The notes under the pieces: generated by a model
Database searches by the model: none
The model's input: the letters and a program-made list of their open reading frames with translations, nothing else
What the model was told of the DNA's origin: nothing
Shown: one piece after another, positions 37,660 to 48,665 of the stretch
Layout of the letters: every line of letters begins with the position of its first letter
Position numbering within the stretch: position 1 is the first letter of the stretch
Translations under genes and position numbers: made by a program
Assembly: GCF_030052815.1 (NCBI RefSeq)
Contig: NC_079510.1
Coordinates: forward strand, 34,053,823-34,117,822
DNA from: Hevea brasiliensis
Taxonomy: Eukaryota; Streptophyta; Magnoliopsida; Malpighiales; Euphorbiaceae
Reading direction: 5' to 3'
DNA length: 64,000 nt

Positions 37660-38364
37660 TCAAGATGGAGTTGGAGAGAAATCAACCAACCCCATCTTGG
37701 ACAATAAGGAACTAAATGCTTGATTACAGAGAAGCTTGGTAAACAAATCAGCTAACTGGTATTTAGAATTAATATGTGCAGTGGAAATGAACCCAACAAC
37801 TAATTTATTTCGAACAATATGGCAATCAATATCAAGATGCTTAGTGCGCTCGTGAAAAATAGGATTTGCAGCTATGTGAAGGGCTGCCTGATTATCACAG
37901 CGCAAAGGAATGGGCAAAGCAACAGGAACCTGCAAGTCTTGTAAAATATAAGTAATCCACTGGAGTTCACAAACTGTAATAGCCATGCGGTGATATTCTG
38001 CTTCTGCTGAAGAACGGCTCACAATGGTTTGCTTTTTAGATTTCCAGGATATGAGGGAGGACCCAAAAAATATACAATAGCCAGAAATTGATTTACGGGT
38101 AGTAAGGCATGTTGCCCAATCAGCATCACAGAATGCAGATAACTGGAGAGAGTTGGACTGTGGATAAAATATGCCTCTGCTTGGACCCCCATTAAGATAT
38201 TTAAGAACATGTAACGCTGCATCAAAATGAGGTTGACAAGGCAATTGCATATACTGACTCAATTGTTGAACAGAGTATGTAATATCAGGTCTTGTTAACC
38301 CTAAGTAAAGTAATCGACCCACAAGTCTGCGATAAGAATCTAGATTAGGTAAAGGATTTCCCAT
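37660..38364 (-). pseudogene. Copia RNase H region
   Basis: An open run of 234 codons. It has YRRLVGRLLYL, the metal-binding CDADWATC, the SSAEAEYH run, CDNQAALHIA and KHLDIDCHIV, and ends close to the purine tract. This is the best preserved part of the element. A stop (TAA at about 38383) separates it from reverse transcriptase. Confidence 0.9.
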
Positions 38365-38385
38365 ATCTGGTGTTAGCTTGCATCC

Positions 38386-39230
38386 TTAAACCATTGGCGA
38401 AGGGGCTGGTTTAGCATCTTGAAAACCAGCATCATGAATAATATCAAGAATATATTTTCTTTGATTCAAATACATCCCTGAAGATGATCTTGCAATTTCA
38501 AGCCCAAGGAAGAACTTGGCATAACCCAAGTCTTTAATAGTAAATTGATCATGAAGAAACTGTTTGACTTGTAAGATAAGAGATTTAGCAGCTCCAGTAA
38601 TCAGAACATCATCAACATAAACTAATAGAGCAACAAAAGACAATCCAGTGCCTTTGAGAAAGAGACAACAATCATGGGATGATTGAACAAAACCAAAACC
38701 TTGAAGCTTAGCAGTAAATTCTTTATTCCATTGCCTTCCTGCCTGTTTTAACCCATACAAAGACTTAGTAAGCTTGCATACTTGACCTGGTAAAGCCTTA
38801 TTATAACCTTCTGGAGGAACCATGTATAACTCTTCTTCAGTAAAACCATGCAGAAAAGCATTATTAATGTCAAGCTGGTGTAAGGGCCAATCTTTAGCTG
38901 CTGCTAGAGCTAGAAAATCCTCATAGTAACAAGTTTAGCAACTGGCGAGAAACTTTCAGTATAGTCCAACCCCAACAATTGATTATATCCCTTAGTTACA
39001 AGTCTTGCCTTATATCTATCAACTTGTCCATTAGCCAAATATTTCACTTTGTATACCCATTTGCATCCGATAGGCTTCTTTCTAGGTGGCAAGGTAGTTA
39101 GCTGCCAGGTATTATTAGCTTCCAGTGCATCCAACTCCTGTTGCATAGCTAATATCCAATTTTTGTCATGTTTAGCATGATTATAAGAACTAGGTTCTGG
39201 GATTTTAGATACATTAGCAACAAAATTCAA
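38386..39230 (-). pseudogene. Copia reverse transcriptase region
   Basis: Begins with [18 protein letters not shown] and the CKWVYKVK / [10 protein letters not shown] motifs, breaks at about 38830-38910, and continues with YGLKQAGRQW and the catalytic LVYVDDVLITG at about 38615-38645. The active-site YVDD is intact although the frame is not. Confidence 0.9.
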
Positions 39231-40626
39231 GGTAAGAATGATTGAATTTAATAAAGAAGGATGGCATACCTAGTGTTTCTATTGGAATACAGTCAGTGTC
39301 AATGCTATGAGACACAAAAGAAGGCTGCTGGACATGAGCTAAAAAATCCTGAAGCCAAGCAGGTTTAGAAATGGTCCTAGTGCTACGTCTGAGTTGAACA
39401 TGAGGTGATGTGGGGCTAGAAATAAGTGAAACATGTGAAAAAGGACAGAAAGACTCTTTTAAGGTTAATTCTGGGGATATGGTTGGTGACTGTGTTAGGG
39501 GAAGATTAGAACCTGAGAGTGAAGAATTAAAAGGACTGGCTTGTGAATTAGAAGAAGTGTTAACTGGAGGAAAATGTAAGTCTTGTATAGAAAATATGGG
39601 AAGTGGAAGAGAAAAAGAAGAAACTGAATGCTTAGTATTTCTAAAAGGAAAGATGGATTCATGGAAAACAACATCCCTTGAAATATAAAGATGGTTTGAA
39701 TTAAGATCATAGAGTTTATACCCTTTGTGCTGTGGAGCATAGCCAATAAGAACTGAAGGTATAGCTCTTGGAGCAAACTTGTGTTTATGAGGGGTGAGGT
39801 TGGTGGCATAACAAAGACATCCTATTACTCTAAAGTAGTTGTAATTTGGTTGAGTGTTGAAAAGAACTTCAAAAGGGGACTTCCATTTTAAAATTTTGGT
39901 AGGTAGTCTGTTAATTATGTGCATTGCTGCAAGTATAGATTCAGACCAAAATTTGATTGGAAAATTAGCTTGAAACATGATGGATCTAGCTACTTACAAG
40001 AGGTGTTTATGCTTCCTTTCAACAACACCATTCTGCTGTGGACTATAAACACAAGACCTCTGATGTAATATTCCTTTGGAATTGAAAATTTCAGTACTCT
40101 TTTGGCTAATGAACTCAGTCCCATTATCAGTTCTTACTCTCTTTACTAACTTGTTATACTGAGTCTGAACCATATGCAGAAAATTAAGAATGACAGATGG
40201 TACTTGAGTCTTAGCTGCAATCATGTAAGTCCATGTATATCTGCTGAAATCATCTACTATAGTCACCATAAAAATTGCTCCAGTAAAAGAAGGTACCCTA
40301 TAGGGACCCCAAACATCAAGATGAATGAGCTCAAAAACAGCAGAAGTACTGATATTACTAATGGGAAAAGGTTTTCTTTGCTGTTTGGACAAAGGTAAAA
40401 CAGTATAAATAGGTATTTTGTTGGAACTCATATTTAATACAGTAATGTGGCTCAACTTGGAACAAGAGACATGACCTAGTCTAGAGTGCCAAAGCATGAC
40501 AGAAGACTCAACAGCAGAAGATTTATTATGAGTAGTAGCATAAACTTGACCAGAGTTGGAATTGACATCAAGGTAATATAGTCCAGCTCTAGCTTGCCCC
40601 ATAGCAATGACTTCATCACTCTGCAT
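39214..40626 (-). pseudogene. Copia integrase region
   Basis: The zinc-binding half shows LWHSRLGHVS and ends before the core. The core keeps the three acidic positions: HLDVWGP, RTDNGTEFIS and QNGVVERKH. The C-terminal part (FKVLFNTQPNY-like, then IGCLCYA, GYKLYDL) runs on after a stop at about 39985 and is followed by a Ser-rich linker. The frame then shifts near 39220 into reverse transcriptase. Confidence 0.88.
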
Positions 40627-40629
40627 ATC

Positions 40630-41022
40630 CTATAATAGGCACTTATCATGGAGAAAGGTTACTGAGATATTTGATGTTCTAGCAAGTGTACTGATAGATA
40701 AAAGATTACATTTAAAATTTGGTAAAAATAAAACATTAGTGAGTATCAACTTTGGAGTTAAGGTAATAGTGCCAATGTATGTGACATATTGGGATGAACC
40801 ATCAGTTAGGTTAATAGTTTTTGGGTGTGACAATAAGGTGGTATTGTCAAAAGATTGAATAGTGGAACACATATGGTTAGTTGCACCTGTATTTATAATC
40901 CAAGTACTGTTGTGCTTAGAATTCATACCAATATGACAACTATTAAATATTTCACCTGCAAAATCAGCTGTGTTGACACTGATTGGCTCATTTTCCACAG
41001 TCTTTCCCTTAATCAGTTTCAT
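40630..41022 (-). pseudogene. Copia protease region, catalytic Asp replaced
   Basis: Reads STWIINTGATNHMC where active copia proteases have a D-S/T-G triad. The codon at 40891-40893 is AAT (Asn) instead of GAT (Asp), one transition. The rest of the domain is normal (LTDGSSQYV, NVLFLPNFKCNLLSIS). This copy could not process its own polyprotein. Confidence 0.85.
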
Positions 41023-41089
41023 GACTTCACTTGCCAGTGCAGAGATATTAACATTAGCATTCTAGTCCTCATGTGCTTTCTGAGAGGTA

Positions 41090-42105
41090 TCACTCATGGG
41101 GGTATCAACCATATTAGCTGTGACACTGAATTGCTGCCTACCCTTCTTCTGCTTAAAATCCTTGTACCATTCTGGATAGCCAAATAATCTAAAACATGAT
41201 TCTTTAACATGACCCCCAACATTACAATGAGTACAGAATCTATCATCTTTCTTTCCATAATCCTTTTTTTTTTTAATGAAGGTTTATATCCACCACTTGG
41301 TCCACCATCATTAGAAAAATCCTTATTATGGTTTTGCATTTTAGCTAACATAATAGCAGTATTCTCACTGGATTCAATAGTAGTATTCTGCACCTCTCTA
41401 TTTTTCTCAACCTTTTGTATCATAGAGTAAGCCTTCTGAACATTAGGAAGTGGATCCATCAACAGTATTTGATTCTTTACATGTTCATAATTTTTATTAA
41501 GTCCCATCAAGAATTGTATAAGTCTGTCTTCATTGTCTATATCTGCAATAGCTTTTGTTGAACCACATTTACAAATACCACATGTGCATGCAGGAAAAGG
41601 ACGTAAATAGGTTAGTTCATCCCACATTTTCTTCAGCTTAGTAAAATAGACACTCACAGGTAAATTGTTTTAAGTAAATCCACATATATCTCTTTTGATT
41701 TGAAACAACAATGGACCATTACTTTGCCCAAAACACTGTTGTAATTCTTCCCAAAGTTCTTGAGCAGAATTAGTATACAAAAAAGCTTCAACAATTTCTT
41801 TTGATATAGCATTTAAAATCCAAGAAACAACCATACTATCTACCCTTAACCATCTCTCAAAGGAAGGTGAGTCAGCAGCAGGCTTAACACATTTCCCATT
41901 AATAAAACTCGACTTATCTTTAGCTCTAAGAGCTATCACCATAGATCTACTCCATGAAAGGTAATTATGACCGGTCAATAGTGTGCTTACCAGAATGAGA
42001 CTAGGATGATCTGAGTTTTGCAAATACAACGGATCGCTGGTAAGGCTATTTTGACCTTCAACTTATATCTCACTTTTCACCCCTGATGTCTCTTCTATCA
42101 AATTC
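41090..42105 (-). pseudogene. Copia gag polyprotein region
   Basis: The frame starts near 42105 with an in-frame stop soon after, then SWSRSMVIALRAKDK, LWEELQQCFGQ and, after a stop at about 41668, VYFTKLKKMWDEL and GLNKNYEHVKNQIL, the pattern of copia gag (UBN2-type). A CCHC zinc knuckle (C-x2-C-x4-H-x4-C) is encoded at about 41190-41235, but in a different frame from the preceding part, so a frameshift lies at about 41260-41275, in a run of T. Confidence 0.85.
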
Positions 42106-42559
42106 ATATTGTAGAGTATACAAAGGAATTTGCAGAAAAACAGGCAAAGTAACAAGAACAAAGTATCGCAAGGTGTTTTGCGGTCGCCAGAACGAACCCT
42201 CACCGAAGTGGGAAAGAATGAGGAGTCGCCACTTTAATTTTGAGGGAAACTAAAGAAAACCATTTGTGAAGATAAATTGAAATGAAATCACTTTAAAACA
42301 GAGATTCTAGGTTCGAGGTCCGTAAATGGGTGGGGAAGGTGTTAGGCACCCCCACCTCGTCCCTTAATAAGGGTAAGTAGATTTAACTTTGCGTTCTTTA
42401 TAAATTAGTTAGGAGGGCTTGAATGGAAATGTTAATCCTTTTGACAAAAGGAATATTTGATTTTTCACTAATTCGGATTACCCAGATACATAAGTAAATG
42501 AGACAACCTTAGTGAGTTACTGTTGTATGTTAGTTTTATTTGAAGGGCTATTTTGTTAG

Positions 42560-43020
42560 AATTCAATTTTGGGGATTGGATAAGGACTTTCCTCCGATCT
42601 CTTTTAAATATTTATTAAAGTTTTAGATTGAGAACCGGATAAGAACTCTCCTCCGATCTCTTTCGAGTATTTATTAAAATTTTGGTTGAGAACCGGATAA
42701 GAACTCTCCTCCGATCTCTTTTGAGTATTTATTAAAATTTTAGATTGAGAACCGGATAAGAACTCTCCTCCGATCTCTTTTAAGCATTTATTTTAAATTT
42801 TAGATTGAGAACCGGATAAGAACTCTCCTCCGATCTCCTTTATGCATTTATTTTAAATTTTAGATTGAGAACCGGATAAGAACTCTCTTCCGATCTCTTT
42901 TGAGTATTTATTAAAATTTTGGGTTGAGAACCGGATAAGAACTCTGCTCCGGTCTCTTTTGTGTATTTATTAAAATTTTGGGTTGAGAACCGGATAAGAA
43001 CTCTGCTTCGGTCTCTTTTT
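42560..43020. repeat. Tandem repeat of about 59 bp, eight units
   Basis: GAGAACCGGATAAGAACTCT recurs at about 42628, 42687, 42747, 42807, 42867, 42925 and 42985, with a degenerate first unit near 42577. Each unit ends with CTCCGATCTCTTTT and an AT-rich spacer. Confidence 0.92.
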
Positions 43021-45244
43021 TTTAATGGGAGTCGGATAAGGATTTTTCTGACCTCTCGAAGTTTAATTTCAATTATACCTCGTAAGAGCCTAAGACTGAG
43101 GGTTTTGGCATTCGGAGATGACAGGGATCGGAATAAGGCTTCTTTCGACTCATTAGTACCTTGTGACTAGACCGGGGACACTAAACTGAATTTCCCGATC
43201 TTCTTATATGGTCGCCTTACCAGTACCCTCTGATACCCGGTTTATTCTTGTTTATTTACCTAAGGTTCGGTTTTATCCTGCCTTGAGACGTCTTACCCGA
43301 TTGTCTTTTTGTGTTGTTTCAGTGATTCGGCTTAAATATTTTCCTGACTTATTACTTAGACCTTTCATTACTTATAAAGAGACCCTTAAGATGCCATTAC
43401 CTACATTTTTATTTGACCTTTTATACACTATTCGATACTAGAAGACTTATATCCTGAAATAACAAGGATTAGCAAAAAGGATGGACTGATCAACAAAGAA
43501 GTAAACCCGAGAGTAACCTTCTTCGTATCTTTTAGCACGATATAAACTTAGAGAAAACTACGTACATAAAAGAGCAAAGGAAATACGTAAAATAAGAACG
43601 AGCAATTAATGAAATGTCAATATGAGCACTCACCTGTAGAGAGCCAAATCTACTAAACTAAATATGGAATGACCACAATGTAATAGGACTGCAGATTGAT
43701 AACCGGAGGGTTAAGATTCGCCTTGAAACGAAAGATGCTTTGCTAGAATACCTTCGGGTCGAAATGATCACCAATTTTAAATGAGGTTGAGCCTAAACAA
43801 TGGGAGTGGAAATAAAGAAAACAAAGAGCTGAAGATGAGAGCACCACAGGATAATGAACAAACTGAAAATAGAGAGTTTCAGTATCCAAGAATCCCTTTT
43901 GCAAGAAAACACTCTAGAAAACTGGTTTCCAAAGTTTTTCTTATGAAAGCTTAATAGCAGAGTAACGGACTGAATTAAGTTTCAGAGTTCTTCCACTATA
44001 GTTACTGCCTCTTTTTTTCGTCCCCTGAACAGTTTTTCATGCAGGTATTTATAGGAACCGGGAGCTTCTCATGAAGGGTCAGGATCTTCCTTGAGGGAGA
44101 TGGAGGGTCTGGATTTCGAAGGACATGATCGGATGCTTGAGAATTAAAAAGAATCAAAATGAACGACTGAGATCATTCTCAGGGTACTTGTCCTTTTCCT
44201 CTTTTAATCTGACGGTCCCAAACTTTGCTGACCTGGGCGATCCAAGGACTGGGAATAAAAGGCGCCGGCCTTGTCGTCTTCCTCTTTGATCCAAAGGCTC
44301 CTGGCTCGTCCTTACAAGTGGGATCAACGGTGGAGATTGGGATGTACAGGACTGTCATGACATACTCTGGCGCCTGTCAGCATTGTGGGCGATTCTCAGG
44401 CGTGCGATGGGGATCTCATCTGCAACGCTTTAACTACCTCGGCTCTGATTCTGACGACAGTTACTGGGATTTGTCTTATTCTCCTTGCCTTCCGATCTCT
44501 CCTCTTTTTCGATCTTCTTAATACGCTCCTTTTTCGATCTTTCATACAGGCCTTCCCTCTTCTGATCTTTATTATTCCGGTCCTCCCCTTAATCAGGTCC
44601 GATCCGGTCAAAGCATTAATTTCCCTCGATTCCCGAAGCGTTCGCTTCGTTTTCTGCTTAGCAATAAATGCTTGATCCTCCTCTATATATACCCCTGACA
44701 GAAAAAACTTTCCTCATTCGATTTTCCTCTCTTTTTTTATTACTTCCCTGTTCTAACTGTTCCGGCAGTAGTTCCGGCCATGATTGTGGCTTTTGATTCT
44801 TTTCTGATAGACCTCTTTATTCCCCGACTGAAAATTTACGATCCCGGTGATCGGAGAATTATGATAACCTCATTCGATGACAGTGGGAGAATCGGACTAA
44901 CTTTCCGACCTGAATCGAGGAACTCGATCTCATTGATCTCGAATCGTTCGACCGATACAAATGGCGAACTGATTTCGGGCGAGAAGACTGCTAATATTCC
45001 CCTTAACACTGGTGACTGCTCTTTGGCGTTCATCTGGTTCCTGACCACACTAGGTGTTCCGACAGCGGCTCGGTTTCGAGCGATAACTTTGATGACGACC
45101 TCTCTCATTCTCATGAGAGTCATAATCTCCCTATCTAAGCTGTACATCTATCCGATGTCAACAGCCAGTCTCCTGGTCAAACACATCTTTTGACTCAGCC
45201 ACGAGACTAGGCTTTGACATAGGCCTTTTAGATAGGATGTTCCA
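43021..45244. other. Noncoding part of the 6.15 kb insertion
   Basis: Open runs exist here (43208-43441, 44225-44675, 44780-45193), but their products match nothing and overlap open runs on the other strand, as expected in GC-richer LTR sequence. TATATATACCCC at about 44683 could be a second TATA box on the plus strand. Confidence 0.45.
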
Positions 45245-45375
45245 CCGGTCTCTAGAGATCGTCCAAATGATGTAATCTTTCAATGTAATCTGATCCCTAG
45301 AGATCGCCCAAATGATGTAGTTAGACCTTTAATGTAACCCGATCCCTAGAGATCGCCCAAATGATGTAATCCGAT
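45245..45375. repeat. Short tandem repeat with GATCCCTAGAGATCGCCCAAATGATG
   Basis: Three units of about 50-60 bp share the word AGAGATCG(T/C)CCAAATGATGTA. The GATCTC/GAGATCGG theme recurs elsewhere in the same insertion (48010-48295). Confidence 0.85.
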
Positions 45376-45652
45376 CTTTTGGAAATAAAAATTTTATTTT
45401 GTCAATTATCATCTTATTATTATTGCATTGATTATTTTCCGATCTCTGATGTGTTTATCCGATCTGGTTCCTAACTGAACAACCCTTAACTGATCCGTCT
45501 TTCCAAACATTCGCCTTAATTAGCCGATCCCTAACTAGCCGGTCTCTCCTTATGGGATTTTGGAATATTCGTGAGACGTGTCAGAACAGCTGGCGAGTCC
45601 CGCTAACCGATGCGTTGCCTGGAACATCGTGAGCATTAAATGCTCGGACGAG

Positions 45653-45660
45653 TATAAATA
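45653..45660 (+). promoter_or_regulatory. TATA box of the antisense gene in the insertion
   Basis: TATAAATA in the context GGACGAGTATAAATAGGGGTGG, 157 bp upstream of the chosen ATG. It is a textbook plant core promoter sequence and faces the plus-strand gene, opposite to the proposed LTR orientation. Confidence 0.6.
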
Positions 45661-45816
45661 GGGGTGGGGTTAGCCAGTTGCTTTCTTATGTCATTATCAG
45701 TCTCTCGCGAACAACTTCAAAATTCTCTCGTTTTCTCAAGTTCTTCCGACACCGATCAAGCTCCGGTAAGGGTTTTGATCCTTCTTTTTAGTTTAAATTC
45801 TTTTCTTTCTTTGAAA

Positions 45817-47669
45817 ATGAGCGGCGCCGAGGGTCAGAGAGCGACGAGCCCTCCTTCCATTCAGTTCTCGTGGTCGTCTGATGAAGTAGAGGTGGTCAAG
45901 CCAAGCGCACGACCTGAACCTCCTAGGGTCTCTGTTCCAGCTCGGGGGCAAGCGGCATCATCAAGGAATGCGCCTTCTTCAGGGAGAGAGAATCTTCCCA
46001 TGGACGAGCTGCCATCGGTCCTTCAAGAAACCGATCTGCAGTCGTTCAGCCAGGAGTACAACATTGAGCCTGATTCATATGAACTTATCCGGTGTCACGG
46101 CGATCACCGGGCCGATCATTTCTTCGAAGAGAACGACATGATTATAGTATACGAAGAACAGTTGAAAGCCGGGCTGCGGTTCCCTCTCGATGACTTTTTT
46201 AAGGAAGTCTTAAAATTTTACCAAGTGTGCATAGCCCAAGTTCACCCGAACTCGTGGCGGATCTTAGTAGCCTTCCGAGGCCTCTGCCGAGCTAAGGGAT
46301 TCCGTCCAAGCCTAAGGTATTCGCCGAACTGCATAGATTAACTCGTCGAAAGGACGACGAGTACTGGTTTTTCCAGGCGAAGCCACATTGCGGGCTCTTC
46401 ACCGATCTGCCCTCCTCCCTGAAAAATTGGAAGAACTGTTTCTTCATTCTAAGGAGCAAAATTCCGAACGGCTTTGAGGGTTTCCCTCGTAGCTGGCTAC
46501 ACCAAGGCCCCCTAATTCCGAAGCGTCTCGTGTTGAATAGGGAGGAAAGCCTGATGGGATGGAGCTGAAAGAACAGGCGAGCAGAGAGAAGTTCTCTTGC
46601 TTGGATGCAGTGACTGCCAAACTTCATCACTGGACAATGGAATTGATCACCGGCAAAGATCGCGGGCTTCAGCTCTTTGACCTCGACATCGGTATTTTCT
46701 ACATCTCAGATCTCAGGACCTTAGCGATCTCACTGACCTCTTCTTTGTGCAGGTATGGCAAGCGGCGATGCCTCCAAGGAGAGCCGGAAGCGAAAGAGGG
46801 AGATCTCCCGGAAGGTACGGGAGATGAAGCGAGCTGAGGAAATGCAGACACCCAGGCATGAGCCCGGGGAAATACAAGAAGGCTCGTCTCAACCTTCGGG
46901 ACCGGTGGTCGTAGAAGTGGTCCGATCCCCTCCTCGCCGAGAAGAGCCGCCTCCACCTCCTCTAGTTGCTCCGAGCACAGAAGGGGGTCCTTCTCAACCT
47001 CCTATGAGGGGCCTTTCTCGGGGTGCTCAGGTTCTGATCAACTCACTGGAGAAGAACCGGACTGTTCGGGAAAACCCGGGTTTCGCTAAGGTCCTGGGGT
47101 CTTCCATCTGCCTTCGGGAAGATCGGGATAGGCTGTCTCCGGATAGTCTTGATGAGGTCTTGACCAGATAGATGAGCCTGAACATGGAATGCTTAGTGAA
47201 CCAGCACATAGTCCGGGAGAAGGCTCACCGCCTGGGTAAGGAGGTCGAGAAGATGGGTCATGAGGTGGCTTCTCTCTGATCTCAACTTCCATCCGCTCAG
47301 GACTACATATCTCAAATTGAGGGGCGAATGAAGTTCTATGAGGACAAGCTTGCCGAGCAAGCTCATGTTCTGGCTGAGCGAGATCATGCTCTTGGAGAAG
47401 TTCAGGCGCTCCGAGCCAGCGAAGTTGCTCGCCTTACTGAAGAGCTCAGAGCAAAGGAAGAAGAGGCGATGACACGGGAGGCCGGTGCTTATGTGAGTGC
47501 TCACAGGGATCTCTTGGCCGAGCTGAAGAAGCGTTACCCCGAAGAGGACTTCTCCTGGATGGTCGACCTGGCTCCCCAAGACGAAGAGGAAAGCGAGGAG
47601 GAGGCCGATGGTGAGAGAGGAAATGAGCAAAATGTAGATCAGGCTGGGGGTGATCCTCCAGCCGAATGA
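45817..47669 (+). pseudogene. PF04195-like 'putative gypsy type transposon' gene with coiled-coil C-terminus
   Basis: The start at 45817 (ATGAGCGGCGCCGAG) follows a TATA box and a Ser-rich, low-complexity N-terminus. At about residues 90-175 the conserved domain reads VYEEQLKAGLRFPL and VHPNSWRILVAFRGLC. A one-base frameshift near 46315 ends the frame at 46341, but the domain continues in another frame to about 46560 (KDDEYWFFQAK, GLFTDLPSSLKNW). A likely intron (GT near 46690, TTTGTGCAG at about 46753) leads to a second part, 46755-47669: basic start, Pro-rich middle, then a long coiled coil and a DFSWM motif before an acidic tail. Stops at 47169 (TAG) and 47278 (TGA) break it. Its relative in 5224-7140 has the same order. 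The role is unknown. Confidence 0.72.
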
Positions 47670-48312
47670 CTTGTACAAACTTTAATATGGAATGAAGTCT
47701 TCTTTTTGTCCAGTGAATGAATGTGATCGGAAAATCTCTAAATTATTTAAACACTTGATTGTCTGAGTATATTGAAATAACTAAAAGTAATTATTAACCT
47801 AAGTGTAAGAGGTCAGAAAACACAATAAGCATGAGATCGGCAGGGAACCAACACTAAACGGGACTTGATTAAAATTGGAAATTTGGCTTGAACATTTAAG
47901 ATCGGGATCATCATTAAACCGGATTGGAGCCTTAACTTGATTATTCTTAAACTTTTAAAAGGGAGGTCAGCAATAAAACTGGTGACATAAAGATCTAGTG
48001 TTGGTTCAATTTTGTTTGACAGGAGAGATCGGGAATGTAGTTGACTGGTCAGGAAATTTGACAATTGGCTTGAGAGATCGGTGAGTGATTTGAGAGACCG
48101 GTAAGACTTTAGCTGATATGAAGACTTAGCATTGATTCAATTCTGTGTGAAGAGAGATCGAAAATGTGGCTAAATGGCAAGGAGAGATCGGAAATGTAAT
48201 TGGCTGGCAAAGGGAGACTTAGTGCTGGGGCTCGGTTTCGAAGTTTATTGATTCTGGGGATCGGTTTCGAAGTTTATTGATTCTGGGGATCGGCCGAAAT
48301 ATGGTGTCGACA

Positions 48313-48380
48313 CAAAGAATCACAGCCTTCAGGCAGAAAAAACAGGCAAAGTAACAAGAACAAAGAATCACAGCCTTCAG
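48313..48380 (-). repeat. 48-bp tandem duplication in the copia leader, second copy split by the insertion
   Basis: Next to the primer site, the unit CCTGAAGGCTGTGATTCTTTG followed by TTCTTGTTACTTTGCCTG (element strand) occurs twice in tandem. The second copy is cut: its first part is 48313-48334, the rest is at about 42136-42163 on the other side of the 6.15 kb insertion. Confidence 0.85.
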
Positions 48381-48392
48381 GCTCTGATACCA
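48381..48392 (-). other. Copia primer-binding site, initiator Met tRNA
   Basis: GCTCTGATACCA on the plus strand, i.e. TGGTATCAGAGC on the element strand, directly joined to the 5' LTR. This is the canonical copia primer site. Confidence 0.93.
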
Positions 48393-48660
48393 TGTAAAAA
48401 CTGAGGAAGAATTGTAAAGTAAACCATAGCTAGAAATGAGTGGAAATGGGAAGAGTCATTTTCTATATCTGTCAAGAATGACGTTTATATAAAAAAAGTA
48501 AAAGAAATAACTACACACGCTAACAGCACACAAGCTGATGTGTTGAGCAGGAAAAAAAAATCTCCTAACAGACTCATAGCTCATTCCAGCTTACACCAAA
48601 AAACAATTCTCTATTTACAATTGATTCCCGCAACTACACTACAAAAGTTACATATTTACG
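48393..48660 (-). repeat. 5' LTR of the copia element (right copy)
   Basis: Begins TGTAAAAACTGAGG and ends TATTTACG; the last base has changed from A to G. It has the longer form CACGCTAACAGCACACAAGCTGATGTGTTGAGC in two pieces where the left copy is shortened. Confidence 0.95.
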
Positions 48661-48665
48661 GGTAT

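Larger units (their letters stand above)
42164..48312 (-). mobile_element. 6.15 kb insertion resembling one giant Tat/Ogre-type LTR (solo LTR)
   Basis: It is bounded by the exact 5-bp duplication CAAAG (42159-42163 and 48313-48317) inside the copia leader. On the minus strand it starts TGTCGACACC and ends TTGCGATA, likely from TTGCGACA, so TG/CA-type ends are expected. Near its 3' end on that strand are GGGTGCCTAACACCTTCCC (about 42327-42350) and GTGGCGACTCC (about 42218), the same marks in the same order as in the Ogre-like LTR ending at 11745. No second copy of either end exists inside, and no pol, so it fits a solo LTR. It also carries a plus-strand gene, which is odd for an LTR. An alternative is a LARD-like nonautonomous element whose repeats I cannot see. 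Confidence 0.6.
37399..48660 (-). mobile_element. Ty1-copia retrotransposon, interrupted by a 6.15 kb insertion
   Basis: Two LTRs of 253 and 268 bp flank gag and pol in the order gag, protease, integrase, reverse transcriptase, RNase H on the minus strand, which defines copia. The primer-binding site TGGTATCAGAGC (initiator Met tRNA) lies next to the right LTR and the purine tract (minus strand of 37652-37668, GAGGGGTGGA) next to the left one. The likely target duplication is GGTCT (37394-37398) against GGTAT (48661-48665), four of five bases. The LTRs differ by about nine substitutions and one larger indel. Stops and frameshifts break every coding part. A 6149-bp foreign block sits in the leader between primer site and gag. 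Confidence 0.95.

Noticed and set aside
39410..39688. Plus-strand frame of 92 codons
   Set aside because: Shadow of the copia integrase linker on the other strand.
44225..45193. Several open frames on both strands
   Set aside because: Overlapping frames on opposite strands, no motif, inside the LTR-like block.
42164..48312. Helitron or TIR transposon as explanation for the 6.15 kb block
   Set aside because: Helitrons make no target duplication and end in CTRR; here a 5-bp duplication is exact. The ends are not inverted repeats beyond TGTCG/CGACA, which fits LTR termini.
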